DNA from: a virus
IMG/VR virus record: IMGVR_UViG_3300030105_002982
Coordinates: 1 to 24,286 of that record
Length of the DNA stretch: 24,286 nucleotides
Reading direction: 5' to 3' (one strand)
A program made the position numbers and the translations under genes. The notes under the pieces are model-generated. The model worked only from the letters and a program-made list of their open reading frames with translations, searched no databases and was not told the origin of the DNA. Below are positions 12,201 to 19,337 of this stretch, in pieces (the first letter of the stretch is position 1; each line of letters begins with the position of its first letter).

Positions 12201-13068
12201 TATAATCAGTATAATCTACACTAATATTAACTTCAGTTCTATCTAATATATTATTTAATTGATCAAATGAACTAGTTAAATCTGTGCCAACTAATGTATT
12301 AAAATCAAATGATTGCCCTGATGCACCTTGTTGACCTACTACATTTATACTATAATTAGGCCCTGATATTATTTGAAAGTCATTTGGTTCAAATTCAGGA
12401 TATGGTATTGTTACATTATATGCTTGTGAGACAGATATTTCTTCTACTACCCACAATGTTGTTTTTTGTTGAAATTGAGTAGGTAATGGATCATATAATT
12501 TAATTAAAAATGATACTTCGTTTGTTGTAGTATCTACTTTAAAGTTATTTGATATTACTTGTTGATCATTTCCAAAATTAAGTAAAAAATCTAAAAAATA
12601 TTCAGATTGTTCTCTTGCTGTTTGAAATTGATTACCAACTTCAACCATAACTTCATCAGATATGGTATTACTCTTTAATCTTAATTCCGTTCTATCACTA
12701 CTTATTTCACTAATGTAGTAATTTATGTTAATATCCGATGCTAATAGTCTTCTATAAAAATTATAAGTAGAAAAATAATTACCGGCATTATATCCTATTT
12801 CATTAATATCTTCAGCTGGATATAAACAAGTATCTCCTTCAATAACGGAATAACTTGTTACTTCTGCTGCTCTAATATTTGGATCTACCGGATATATTAA
12901 ACTCTTATTTTCATCGTAAGCATAATATTCAATGTAATCTGTTGAAGATGAAAAAGCAGTATCTAACCTTGAGGACGATATTAAGATGTTATCATCTTCA
13001 GTATATTGTTGAAATTCAAAAGTAGTTGGATCTACTTGAACAATAATTGGTTTATTTTCTTCTTCCAT
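6223..13068 (-). CDS. Giant mosaic virion protein (2281 aa) with gpI-like segment, LamG-like domain and repeated beta modules
   Basis: This is the largest gene in the window. Several parts can be made out. Residues about 545-590 read YKRVYHNLPYLLKKKGT, then GLKALITSYGIPSTILR, a segment common to large phage tail proteins and reminiscent of the P2 gpI wedge family. Residues about 640-842 look like a LamG/concanavalin-type domain ending in the typical LQEVRYWDVVLSESLF. Residues about 1025-1068 contain FDNSLFKMIEDFTPART and a LERNK end. Three copies of a beta module (GxGxG start, then GxxYxxGDxxTI) lie near residues 1134-1187, 1404-1474 and 1770-1832. The C-terminus (about 2135-2275, ending SITQYFQV) resembles a BACON-type carbohydrate-associated beta-sandwich. 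The gene starts one base after the 173-residue gene stops. I infer a baseplate-attached, glycan-contacting tail protein. Domain calls are by eye. Confidence 0.75.
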   Translation of the reverse strand: MEEENKPIIVQVDPTTFEFQQYTEDDNILISSSRLDTAFSSSTDYIEYYAYDENKSLIYPVDPNIRAAEVTSYSVIEGDTCLYPAEDINEIGYNAGNYFSTYNFYRRLLASDININYYISEISSDRTELRLKSNTISDEVMVEVGNQFQTAREQSEYFLDFLLNFGNDQQVISNNFKVDTTTNEVSFLIKLYDPLPTQFQQKTTLWVVEEISVSQAYNVTIPYPEFEPNDFQIISGPNYSINVVGQQGASGQSFDFNTLVGTDLTSSFDQLNNILDRTEVNISVDYTDYKNFVHFSSAFTRLENFSYKVGLIERLTNSIAVIPNASVNIEYSSSKAVLTAQVEDITKHFDGYEYFLYYNSGSAKSWPKTTSAPPYILATTGSTEAIDWLGNATDELGQAGTASRYDDENPDYLYNTIPEYLRSDPSNAKYDLFVDMVAQQYDNTWLYTKDLTNRFNADNRLDYGISRDLVADAIRDFGVKLYSSNFNTDDLYTAFLGITPSGSAFPFPNMTGSIGGVVNTPSGFEYVNNTISASNDIVPLNEVDQQLYKRVYHNLPYLLKKKGTVGGLKALITSYGIPSTILRVSEFGGRDRDFTQDWDLKQEVFNYALHLEGIKNYTALTSSFQMNNSWIESAETPAKSPQSIQFRFKTPGIPTSSFYQNVWVGDTNKAFITLSYTGSGFQSGSYSGSVPINNNSYGQLRFYPEGSVGHNKEKFAQIDLPFFDGGWWSIQASFDYDDAVTKKAYIYGANRIGEGVGFKAVKSVDITDPQYWTSVEKSYFPSASALTLGPVPTSNYGLAVYGQDIYGAASIDYLPLTGSLQEVRYWDVVLSESLFYDYVVNPYSTQGNSINSTPQELIFRADLGTELNTSSRQSIHPKITGSWDITQSFRSPNTSDFHIIGNDTGSWSQNTESIYYNQTPGGIKNRISDKIRLVNTVIPSGSTLSPYRSVQQNEYPSGSNPSVNYLEVAFSPQNQINDDIIAQIGDFNLGEYIGDPRQISESIDSYPALDKLRDEYFEKYIGSYDLNDFIRLIKFFDNSLFKMIEDFTPARTTLSSGVVIKQNLLERNKQAPPSMSYTVPEYSGSVKSFARDYNVHYAKERPGITLINDQVISASAAQDTVNFNNGRGTTAILGTTNGSGNGATFIPLLKSNQITEFQVILTGSRYAIGEIITLSSASISASINALQATPGSPTSVANDVNIVVGINNLAPTLGTSDFPQQNFASGSSIYRYSGGTGGAFEPFNNIFAAPISESNEIFTYTYNFTSSIASTSVASSSLGYFAFNSQDGATATKIFADSLTLGNAPLTDYNSNIFNPITRASASMAQNPGKYSLEVEFDQTTNFINKVYNPDKNQYQRDIKAKYKVNSLNYISPPLLQSTQLTINQQPNSGGVAGASGVSVVMSPSSTSGNGTGITIKVNNSNNYNFINVRCVIEDIGLDYNIGETITISQTALIAAGFPASYDRDLILEVGAVNSSSPNKDGYWDMDVTAIQTIFSTGTFNTSSFPQFIPFLSAVPEPQSNVTASYRTTFTLNEGPYSGKTAAEVSASMFAQLYPGVVQQFTEPLQTQLGIGMPMGSSITESTSNVYGQAPYDLQRFDQREFYNGEFINVLTPGILQTEPCKAFFGQDARIDYFFYIQWFNDNTIKENDFISDANQFQPQHGNNWFWADTVSFPGDGRALNPNLAITNNVANGGGNYRVSDFTYTGPGAQGAGGIIELSFINFNPGTNNFSLNKASFVDTSFIIKTNNLTNAISTNVTLATNGTYTNVVATTSGTGDGNARFTVVVDAQSVATIQATVQGALYDVGDTVTIAKALIGNPGDDLVLTLRADDLFSGVTKKYNGDRTINIKQTALVTAGITAASAALTLVLGTQQLDPVPSNKVKYIKMSEEDINGEGTLSFIQDSRFITYTLTGAADYLNTLLDDGFENYFISNVSLQNQLNNTNNSALIFVNQEPSTEAVTSFDELFYDFSFSASGQFVYYATSSGVDPNVVHESGITRSVAQGYFPPESDSATSLFSTESFFRGWATANWFDITNDGGLVETGIGNGFLYDPLNNFNTGSNETNNDDLNPYQVSTYPWYMNAGDTGGNGGSTFLILSASSTLGNLGATDLQFFTGSITASAERIPLSFTKFTVPTATNVNLSQTSNPSGNNPNLITLSCGLGISNLSNSGNGTLSSAISMTDQSGQWKVELTYADGFGWVTNLTPSANVTQTGTGIYPNVTFTVQNGYTGGGNSSLFSRTAYITIINISNPSQLGQFCSITQYFQVEDQGNNGGGFGSNP

Positions 13069-13069
13069 A

Positions 13070-13591
13070 TTAATATGATGAATTGCTATTTGCTACGCCA
13101 CTATTAGTTACACTAGAAGGGGCATCAGTTAAATTTGGGTTTTCGTTGTCGTTACTTTTTACTATATTATTTAGATTTTCAAATTCATCTTGTGATAAAC
13201 GTTGTTGATCACCTCCTGTAACATCTAAATTTAAAGCCTCACCTGTTAAAGCTTCAGCTTTTTCAACTTGAGCTTGTAATAAATCTGTTCTAAGTTGAGT
13301 AATTTCTTTTTGTAGTGCTTCTATTATTTCATTATCTTTATCAAAATCAATGTATTCAGCACTACTTTTAATTAAATATTCATGAGAATTTGTAGCTCCA
13401 AAAGATGGTATTTCATAAAATAATTCGTTATATTTTTGAAAAAATTCTTCTACAGTAAAGGTCGCAGCAATCTGTTCAGTGACAGAAACGACACCTAACT
13501 GACTAAAGTTGGTGTCTATTATTTTTGGATATTCTGTTTTAGAATATACTTTTCGTATGAGGTCTACCCTCTCTTTTGATGCATTTCCCAT
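13070..13591 (-). CDS. Probable virion or baseplate-associated coiled-coil protein
   Basis: This 173-residue soluble protein has three parts. The first is an N-terminal region of about 80 residues with the motif FTVEEFFQKYNELFYEIP. The second is a heptad-rich helix at about residues 86-116 (EIIEALQKEITQLRTDLL), likely a coiled coil. The third is a Ser/Asn/Asp-rich, probably disordered tail ending SGVANSNSSY. I recall similar short proteins beside the large structural gene in marine phages but know no assigned function. It sits 9 bases after the DNRLRE-type gene and one base before the 2281-residue gene. This suggests a partner, adaptor or assembly chaperone for that protein, which is an inference from position. 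The start (MGNASKERV) follows an A/T-rich spacer without a Shine-Dalgarno sequence. Confidence 0.6.
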   Translation of the reverse strand: MGNASKERVDLIRKVYSKTEYPKIIDTNFSQLGVVSVTEQIAATFTVEEFFQKYNELFYEIPSFGATNSHEYLIKSSAEYIDFDKDNEIIEALQKEITQLRTDLLQAQVEKAEALTGEALNLDVTGGDQQRLSQDEFENLNNIVKSNDNENPNLTDAPSSVTNSGVANSNSSY

Positions 13592-13600
13592 TCTACAATT

Positions 13601-15133
13601 TTAACCGTTAACTACTTTAAAGTAGTAATTCTCATCTAATACTACTGTGTTTCCAGCTACTTCAGTTTGTATTAATATATTATAATATCTTTCAGGCTCC
13701 AACCCATTCATATAAACAGTGAAGAAACTACTTGTCGCATCACAACTTATTTGAGTGTATTTTTTATCAAATTCTACTACGAATTCGTTTGTGTCTAAAT
13801 CTTTAATAGCATAATAAGAAGATGTTGTAAGAGCATGTTGTTTAGTATCAAGTGAAGACGTTACAAATGTCCTAGCTGGAAATTCGGGTCTAACATTTAA
13901 TCTAAATTGATTAATACTTTCACTATAAAATACACCGGCATTATTATCTAAAGCGCAATATATATCTGGTGTGTTAATTACATCTAACTGTTGAATATCA
14001 TGTGTTGATAGTGTAACAGTAGCATCTGTTGTAAATCCAGATACTTTACCTGCTAATGCAGTATTCAAAGAAGTAAATGACCATGTAAGTACATCTCCTG
14101 CTTTATATCCTAAACCTAATTCTTTTACAAATATGTTTACCATTGAAGAACTATTAAATGTAGCTCCAAATGTAGCTCCAGACCCATTCATTGTAGGTGC
14201 TGGTAGTGATTCTGTAAACGAACATGAAATTGAACTTGTTAAAGTTGGATTTGTATAGTTAGGAGGTGCAGATGCAGTTAATGTTCTTCCATCTTTAAAA
14301 TCACCACTACTAGTAGCATATGTGAAATCAACCCATCTAAATTCTAATTGTGGTGGATATATTGTGTTTGTGTCTACTGAGTAAAAACTTAATTGTGGAG
14401 ATTGTGCTCTTAAATTAGTAAATTCTAATTCTTGCTTAAGTATAAATCCGTCATTATTAAATACATCAAGACCTGCTCTATCTACTCCAACTGCTGATGC
14501 CGAGTACCACATAGTAACTATGTCTGATACATCTACATCAAAATCTTTTGAACTTCTTAATGTGTACTGTTGGTATGATTCTGATATGTTAATTTCAGTT
14601 CCAGTTGGTCTTTGATAACCTCCTGAACCTGTATACCATGAACCACCTGAACCAGTTGCTAATGCTTTTGCATTACTCCAAGTTGGATCATATGAACCTG
14701 TTGATCTTGGAGACCAACCTGCTACAGGCCATACATCTGCTGATCCTGAAAAGTCTTCAAATTTCCAACTTACACCTGAGAAGTTTTGTAATTTATCTAA
14801 ATATTGTCCTGATCCATTATTCCATGATGATGAAACAGCATATACATAAACCTTAGTATCTATAATCATATTAGTAGCTTTTGCTACATATAATCTTAAG
14901 CGAGAGTCCCAAGTATCCCAGGCAGCACTACCTGTTACTTTCATTACATTATTAACGACATCTATAATTTGATCATTGTCAAATTTAACTAATGATCTTG
15001 CTACTTGTGATGTAGGATCCCTGTTAACTACCAAGTTAGAAACATCTAATATAGCGTCTAACCCAGTGTTCATTGCTGGGTAAGCACTGTATAACGATGC
15101 ATCTTTTTCGGGAAATATTTTATATACTGCCAT
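13601..15133 (-). CDS. DNRLRE-type beta-sandwich virion protein
   Basis: The first 270 or so of its 510 residues fit the DNRLRE family, carbohydrate-binding-like beta-sandwiches found on surface and phage proteins. The N-terminus runs DASLYSAYPAMNTGLD, then ARSLVKFD near residue 46. It continues with the pair LRLYVAKA...VYVYAVSSSWNNGSG, DVSDIVTMW near 201, and LSFYSVDTNTIYPPQLEFRW near 248-267. Residues about 315-378 hold one copy of the same GxGA...GYKAGD beta module repeated in the 2281-residue protein. The last 70 residues (FTVYMNGLEPERYYNILIQT) resemble a small Ig/FN3-like domain. It begins two bases after gp6 and is followed closely by the 173-residue gene, so it belongs to the baseplate operon. 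Probable role: a peripheral baseplate or fibre subunit that contacts cell-surface glycans. The role is inferred; the N-terminal fold call is fairly firm. Confidence 0.7.
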   Translation of the reverse strand: MAVYKIFPEKDASLYSAYPAMNTGLDAILDVSNLVVNRDPTSQVARSLVKFDNDQIIDVVNNVMKVTGSAAWDTWDSRLRLYVAKATNMIIDTKVYVYAVSSSWNNGSGQYLDKLQNFSGVSWKFEDFSGSADVWPVAGWSPRSTGSYDPTWSNAKALATGSGGSWYTGSGGYQRPTGTEINISESYQQYTLRSSKDFDVDVSDIVTMWYSASAVGVDRAGLDVFNNDGFILKQELEFTNLRAQSPQLSFYSVDTNTIYPPQLEFRWVDFTYATSSGDFKDGRTLTASAPPNYTNPTLTSSISCSFTESLPAPTMNGSGATFGATFNSSSMVNIFVKELGLGYKAGDVLTWSFTSLNTALAGKVSGFTTDATVTLSTHDIQQLDVINTPDIYCALDNNAGVFYSESINQFRLNVRPEFPARTFVTSSLDTKQHALTTSSYYAIKDLDTNEFVVEFDKKYTQISCDATSSFFTVYMNGLEPERYYNILIQTEVAGNTVVLDENYYFKVVNG

Positions 15134-15135
15134 AA

Positions 15136-16980
15136 TTAAAATAGTGTTACTACTCTACCTTTAATATCGGTATTTGGATATTTTAATTCAAAAATACTAG
15201 GATCTAATGAAGGGAATATTGTGCCGTTTTGATTAGCACCATTCATATCATAAGCCCATTCTGAATATCCTGTTCCAGTACCTGCTTTATTGGTAAAATT
15301 GATTTGTTTTACTGTTTGTACACCATCTATTGCATCTAATAATACAAATAGATCGGGTGTGATTATTGGTTGGTTAACTTGCCACATATCTAATTTAAAA
15401 TAATTTTGTAATGCACCTATACATCTCTGTAATACTTGGTTGTTATTATAATTTGGATATGTTATTATTTCAAAATCAATAGCAAAATTAATAATGAATG
15501 CATCTTTAATACTAATAGTATCTCCGATCATTCTATACTCATTTAAATATGTTTTTAAATTGTTTTTTAAAGTAGTTGAAGCGGTAGTTAATTGGCTTAG
15601 GTTATTTTGTGATAACACATAAATATCTAATGTTGTTGATGCTTCATCTGCTTCTGGTTTTTGTGTAAATGCTTTAGATATAATTCCGAACTTACCAGGC
15701 ATACTTAATGATCTTACTAAATAATCATCTTGCGTTACGTTTCTTAACTGCGTTGAAAAGTTTGAAATTGCATTTTGTCTAATTTCTTCTATTGTATCTC
15801 CATCTTTACCACCAGAGGCTGCTACTGGGTTATTAGCTGCTATTGAGTTAAATACATACTGTGCTGTTACTTGATTTAATGACCCATCGTTAAATTGTAT
15901 TGTGGAAGTATTTACATTATTTAAAGAATTAGCTAATATGTTAGAAGTTACTCCACCACCTGTTAAATATCTTACTGTTAAAGATGTGTTTGTAGGTGTT
16001 GTTCCGTAAGTATTTGTAAATATAAAATTAGTTGGACTATATGCTGTTGTTAATTTATCCTGTCCAAATGGTAAACCTAAACCTACATTAAATGGGTTTG
16101 GTATTACTGTTTCTGTTGTTGTAGCTGGTGAACCTGCTCCAAATTGTAATTGTAAACGTTGGTTTGTTAATACTCTAGTTGCAAACCTATTTTGTACTGA
16201 TTTTGTTTGTAACAAATATGGTGCATCTGTATCTAGGTAAGTATTAGGATCATTAAGGTTAGTATTTCTTATACTATCAAAAACTAAATCTTGTCCTAAG
16301 TAATCTACTTCATACCAATTGTTACCATCTGTATCTATAACATCTATAATACTTGCTATTTGAGCACCATCAATATTTACAGTTGCAAATTCTACTGGGG
16401 CTCCAAAAGTGAATGTTTTAGAAACTATCTTTCCTGAAAATGCTCTAGCAGATTTTTTTAATAAATAATAATCCGGCACTCCTCCTGATACTTGAGCAAT
16501 TGTTACTGTTGTTGGGTTGCTTGAACTTGATACATTAAAATCTATTGGATCTTCAATTGTAAATGTTTGGGATGTTCCCGTTCTTGTTGAAATTTGAGTA
16601 TTAGCGTTAACATATAAAGCATAATCATAATCTGGTTCTGCTATTCCTCCTACTAATTTTCTAGGTACCTGTTGATAAACGTCAACTGTTGTAGTTGCTA
16701 AACCTGTAGTTTTAGGTTTGTACCCATACATATAGGCCATGTCATACAGATTGTTTGTTTGACGAGCGTACTGTAAATAATTTTCTTGTATTTGGTTATC
16801 TAAATAAAAGGATAACACATCACCTACATACGCTGCTTGCTCTATAAACATCATTCCTGGTGATGTTGTTGAAAAGTCAGTATATGTTGTAGGGAAATAA
16901 GTCTGAGAATAGTTAATCAATTGATTTCTATACTGTGAAAAATCCTTATTTATATAATTTATGTTTCTATTAACTGCCAT
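15136..16980 (-). CDS. 6: Baseplate wedge protein gp6 (baseplate J family)
   Basis: The 614-residue protein is a clear relative of T4 gp6 and the baseplate J family. It forms the ring that ties baseplate wedges together and rearranges when the tail contracts. The N-terminus shows the hallmark NYINKDFSQYRNQLINY, then YFPTTYTDFSTTSPG, MMFIEQAAYVGDVLSFYLDN and QIQENYLQYARQ. The middle contains GGKDGDTIEEIRQNAISNF and a run characteristic of J proteins (TQDDYLVRSLSMPGKFG). The C-terminus carries DTISIKDAFIINFAIDFEI and NYFKLDMWQVNQPI, as expected for the wedge-interacting domain. Length is close to T4 gp6 (about 660 residues). Its ATG overlaps the gp25 stop as TAATG, the usual gp25-gp6 adjacency of contractile tails, so the two are translationally coupled. 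Confidence 0.93.
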   Translation of the reverse strand: MAVNRNINYINKDFSQYRNQLINYSQTYFPTTYTDFSTTSPGMMFIEQAAYVGDVLSFYLDNQIQENYLQYARQTNNLYDMAYMYGYKPKTTGLATTTVDVYQQVPRKLVGGIAEPDYDYALYVNANTQISTRTGTSQTFTIEDPIDFNVSSSSNPTTVTIAQVSGGVPDYYLLKKSARAFSGKIVSKTFTFGAPVEFATVNIDGAQIASIIDVIDTDGNNWYEVDYLGQDLVFDSIRNTNLNDPNTYLDTDAPYLLQTKSVQNRFATRVLTNQRLQLQFGAGSPATTTETVIPNPFNVGLGLPFGQDKLTTAYSPTNFIFTNTYGTTPTNTSLTVRYLTGGGVTSNILANSLNNVNTSTIQFNDGSLNQVTAQYVFNSIAANNPVAASGGKDGDTIEEIRQNAISNFSTQLRNVTQDDYLVRSLSMPGKFGIISKAFTQKPEADEASTTLDIYVLSQNNLSQLTTASTTLKNNLKTYLNEYRMIGDTISIKDAFIINFAIDFEIITYPNYNNNQVLQRCIGALQNYFKLDMWQVNQPIITPDLFVLLDAIDGVQTVKQINFTNKAGTGTGYSEWAYDMNGANQNGTIFPSLDPSIFELKYPNTDIKGRVVTLF

Positions 16981-17396
16981 TATGCAAAGTTTAGTGTTAA
17001 GTCATCTGTAATTCCTGTGTTTGTAACCGAATAAAATAATTCTACTGTTACATTATTGTTATCAGTATTTTCCGGTCCACCATTAACATTTAATTCATTT
17101 AATATTATATTAGGAAATTCAGTTGTTAGCTTTGATTGTATATCCTCTATTAAATAGTCTATATTTTCTGTAGCAATTTGTGAAAAAACAAATTTTCTTA
17201 AGCCCCCACCAAAAGCAGGATTACCTGGTCTTTCGCCTGGGTTTGTTAAGAAATAATTTATTAAATTACTTTTTATTGCTTCTTTCGTTGTATAATTTGG
17301 AGTAAATACCCCACCCTCGTTAAAAGGTATATTAACACCAATACCTACTCGAGATCTTGTGTCGTTAGGAAATTTATTTATTGCTCCAAATGCCAT
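16980..17396 (-). CDS. 25: Baseplate wedge protein gp25 (GPW/gp25 family)
   Basis: The 138-residue protein belongs to the GPW/gp25 family, the wedge component that nucleates sheath assembly and is homologous to type VI secretion TssE. The family signature is plain at residues 55-66, GERPGNPAFGGG, followed by LRKFVF. A downstream amphipathic helix (IEDIQSKLTTEFPNI) leads into the C-terminal strands with the LNLNF-type end (TDDLTLNFA). Length is typical (T4 gp25 is 132 residues). It starts six bases after the 120-residue gene and ends in a TAATG overlap with gp6. No Shine-Dalgarno sequence precedes the ATG; the upstream sequence is A-rich. Together with gp6 this fixes the window as the baseplate region of a contractile-tailed phage. 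Confidence 0.93.
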   Translation of the reverse strand: MAFGAINKFPNDTRSRVGIGVNIPFNEGGVFTPNYTTKEAIKSNLINYFLTNPGERPGNPAFGGGLRKFVFSQIATENIDYLIEDIQSKLTTEFPNIILNELNVNGGPENTDNNNVTVELFYSVTNTGITDDLTLNFA

Positions 17397-17402
17397 ATCT
17401 TA

Positions 17403-17765
17403 TTATTTACTTTGCATCATACCCATTATTTGATCCATGCTTACATTCCCTTCAGGTAAACTAGCATTTGGGGATTGTGTATCCATACCTGCTGTTACTT
17501 GCATAGGCACATTTGCTGATGTAGCATTTAATGTTCCGTTTGCTCCTGGTCTCATACTATCTAAAACTCCCATCATGTTTTCCCTTAATTTTAACTTATC
17601 AGTTTCAGCTAATGGTGCTGAAGATACTGCTGGGGCATGTGTAGTAGATGTTATAACTTGTGATTGGGGATTTTTAATAGCCTCTAGTAAAATATCCTTC
17701 ATTTCTTCTTGGATAGCTTCTCTTACTGCCGTTTTTACTACGCTTTTTAGTTCACTTAATTTCAT
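17403..17765 (-). CDS. Small virion-cluster protein, function unknown (120 aa)
   Basis: The N-terminal 30 residues (MKLSELKSVVKTAVREAIQE, then EMKDILLEAIK) form a strongly amphipathic helix. A Ser/Thr/Ala/Pro linker and a Met-, Asn- and Gly-rich tail follow, ending MDQIMGMMQSK. No catalytic motif or membrane span is visible. I recall this kind of N-terminal helix from conserved hypothetical proteins of marine T4-like phages but know no tested function. It is the first gene after a 32-base gap that holds an ATATTTATA motif and is directly followed by gp25. It may therefore head the gp25-gp6 transcription unit. A baseplate assembly or structural adaptor role is inferred from position only. The opposite-strand reading frame over this gene is a shadow. 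Confidence 0.6.
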   Translation of the reverse strand: MKLSELKSVVKTAVREAIQEEMKDILLEAIKNPQSQVITSTTHAPAVSSAPLAETDKLKLRENMMGVLDSMRPGANGTLNATSANVPMQVTAGMDTQSPNASLPEGNVSMDQIMGMMQSK

Positions 17766-17784
17766 GTTAAAATGTTTAATTTAT

Positions 17785-17793
17785 TATAAATAT
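17785..17793 (-). promoter_or_regulatory. ATATTTATA motif before the gp25-gp6 gene group
   Basis: The motif is in a 32-base intergenic gap, 19 bases ahead of the ATG at 17765 and followed by an A/T-rich spacer. Spacing to the start equals that before the 1755-residue gene. Candidate late promoter; function inferred from recurrence. Confidence 0.4.
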
Positions 17794-17797
17794 TATA

Positions 17798-19336
17798 TTA
17801 ATCTGCTTTTAAATTGTTTTGTACTATATAAAATGCTAATTCGTCAATTAATATTTGATCTACCGCACTAAATGATGATTCCCCTTTTAAAATTACTATT
17901 CCTTGTGAGTTAGATGCGGTAGCATATCTTCTATATAAATCGCCTACTTGACTTTTAGGGTCTCGTACTACGCCCATTACAAAACCATTTACTATTTTTA
18001 TTAGTGGTGATCCTTGTTCTTCGTCTGATTGTTGTATGCTTAATAATTCATCATTAATTTCTGTCATAGTTATGTCTCCCTCCGTAGCACATTTTTCTAT
18101 CAACCCATCTATCTTTTTTAAATATTTTAATATTAATATTAAAGAAATCAATAAAAAGATCAAGGCTATTAACATAGCTTTTCTTAAATCTTTATTTATC
18201 TCACCAAATTCTTTAAATAGTTCCTTAATATCTTCTAATTTAGCTACTAAACTATAAGGCACACCTACTCCCGGTGGAACTGCTAATGGAAATGCTAGTG
18301 AAGAAATTGTAACATTCATAGTTTTTAACTGTGCTGTTAAGTATAATAACAATGCAGCAATAGCCGTGTTAGCAGCTATTACAATCCATATTTGGTTTAT
18401 TTGTTTAACAACTGAGTTTCTGGTTTTAATTGCTTGTTTTAATAAAGCACCATCAGGGCATCTACCTTCTTCAATTTCTTGAGCATCATTCTTTGCTGCT
18501 AATTTTGTTATACCAAAAATAACTAACAATGATATTGCTAATGGAAGTAACTTGCTTTGAATATTAGAAGCAAAACTTAAAATTCTACCTTTAATAGATA
18601 ATAAAGCTGTTTCTGCTGCTGTTAATCCTATTAATGCTGCTCTTTCAGCTACTGCATTTAAAAGTGCTTTTGCCCTTATTGCTAATTCTTTAGAGGAGGA
18701 ATCAATGTCTATCATCTGTTTGATAGGTAATTCCCCTAATACTTCGCTATTTTGAGTTATTAATGTTTGATAATCAGGTGCTAATCCCTCTTTAGTATAT
18801 AATACAATAGGTTTTACTAAAATTGGAAGGTTTTTAGACTTAATACTTGGTAAAGTAGGAACACCAAATGTAATTTGATATTCACCATTACTATCAGTTT
18901 TAATAGTATTATCTCCCTCTTTATCATATTCGTAATCAATATACTTTACTTTTTCTTTTATTTGTTTATATTTACCAAATATATTTTTCTTACTAGTTTT
19001 ATCATCTTTTTTTACTATTCTAGTTTTAATAACCTGCTTCATTGGGAATAAAGCTAATACCGGTTTTACTTCAACTCCCTCTTCAGGTTGACTAGTTTGT
19101 TTATTTGATATTCTACCTCTAGTTGTAAAAGTAGTTATAACTGGTGTATTATCGTTTACTAACTTTCTAACAGCCTTTGCATCATCTACTAATACTACAG
19201 CTTCATCTATAGGTACCCCTTGAGATTGTGCAAAATTAATTAATATACTTTTAGCTTTAGGGGATGTTAAAAACTGTTTAGCCGCACTAATCAGATTGTC
19301 TTTTAATGACTTTTTATCTTTTTTTTCCTCTTCCAT
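17798..19336 (-). CDS. Three-TM tail protein with carboxypeptidase-regulatory-like domain, function unknown
   Basis: This 512-residue protein has an unusual plan. The N-terminus is basic and helical (residues 1-60). Residues about 66-195 look like a carboxypeptidase-regulatory or transthyretin-like beta-sandwich: TTRGRISNKQTSQPEEGVEV at 71-90, then TDSNGEYQITFGVP at 147-160, split by a Lys-rich insertion. A helical region (about 215-255) leads to three hydrophobic segments long enough to span a membrane, near 263-281, 316-336 and 386-404. These flank a Pro/Gly loop (LAVPPGVGVP). The soluble C-terminus ends in a helix. It lies one base after the gp5-like hub gene. Candidates are a tape-measure or tail-tip protein that inserts in the host membrane during DNA entry, or an assembly factor. 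The sequence does not decide between them. The start lies directly after the hub stop (TAATATG). Confidence 0.6.
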   Translation of the reverse strand: MEEEKKDKKSLKDNLISAAKQFLTSPKAKSILINFAQSQGVPIDEAVVLVDDAKAVRKLVNDNTPVITTFTTRGRISNKQTSQPEEGVEVKPVLALFPMKQVIKTRIVKKDDKTSKKNIFGKYKQIKEKVKYIDYEYDKEGDNTIKTDSNGEYQITFGVPTLPSIKSKNLPILVKPIVLYTKEGLAPDYQTLITQNSEVLGELPIKQMIDIDSSSKELAIRAKALLNAVAERAALIGLTAAETALLSIKGRILSFASNIQSKLLPLAISLLVIFGITKLAAKNDAQEIEEGRCPDGALLKQAIKTRNSVVKQINQIWIVIAANTAIAALLLYLTAQLKTMNVTISSLAFPLAVPPGVGVPYSLVAKLEDIKELFKEFGEINKDLRKAMLIALIFLLISLILILKYLKKIDGLIEKCATEGDITMTEINDELLSIQQSDEEQGSPLIKIVNGFVMGVVRDPKSQVGDLYRRYATASNSQGIVILKGESSFSAVDQILIDELAFYIVQNNLKAD

Positions 19337-19337
19337 A

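Noticed and set aside
16940-16960. Perfect TATAAATA on the minus strand near the 5' end of gp6 (T4 late-promoter consensus)
   Set aside because: It lies inside the conserved coding segment INYINKDF of gp6, a short distance after its start and about 1.8 kb before the next gene, so it is explained by coding constraint.
17437-17871. Plus-strand open frame of 144 codons
   Set aside because: It lies over the 120-residue gene and the end of the 512-residue gene on the opposite strand, both with better protein character. Its translation shows no motif; treated as a shadow frame in AT-rich DNA.
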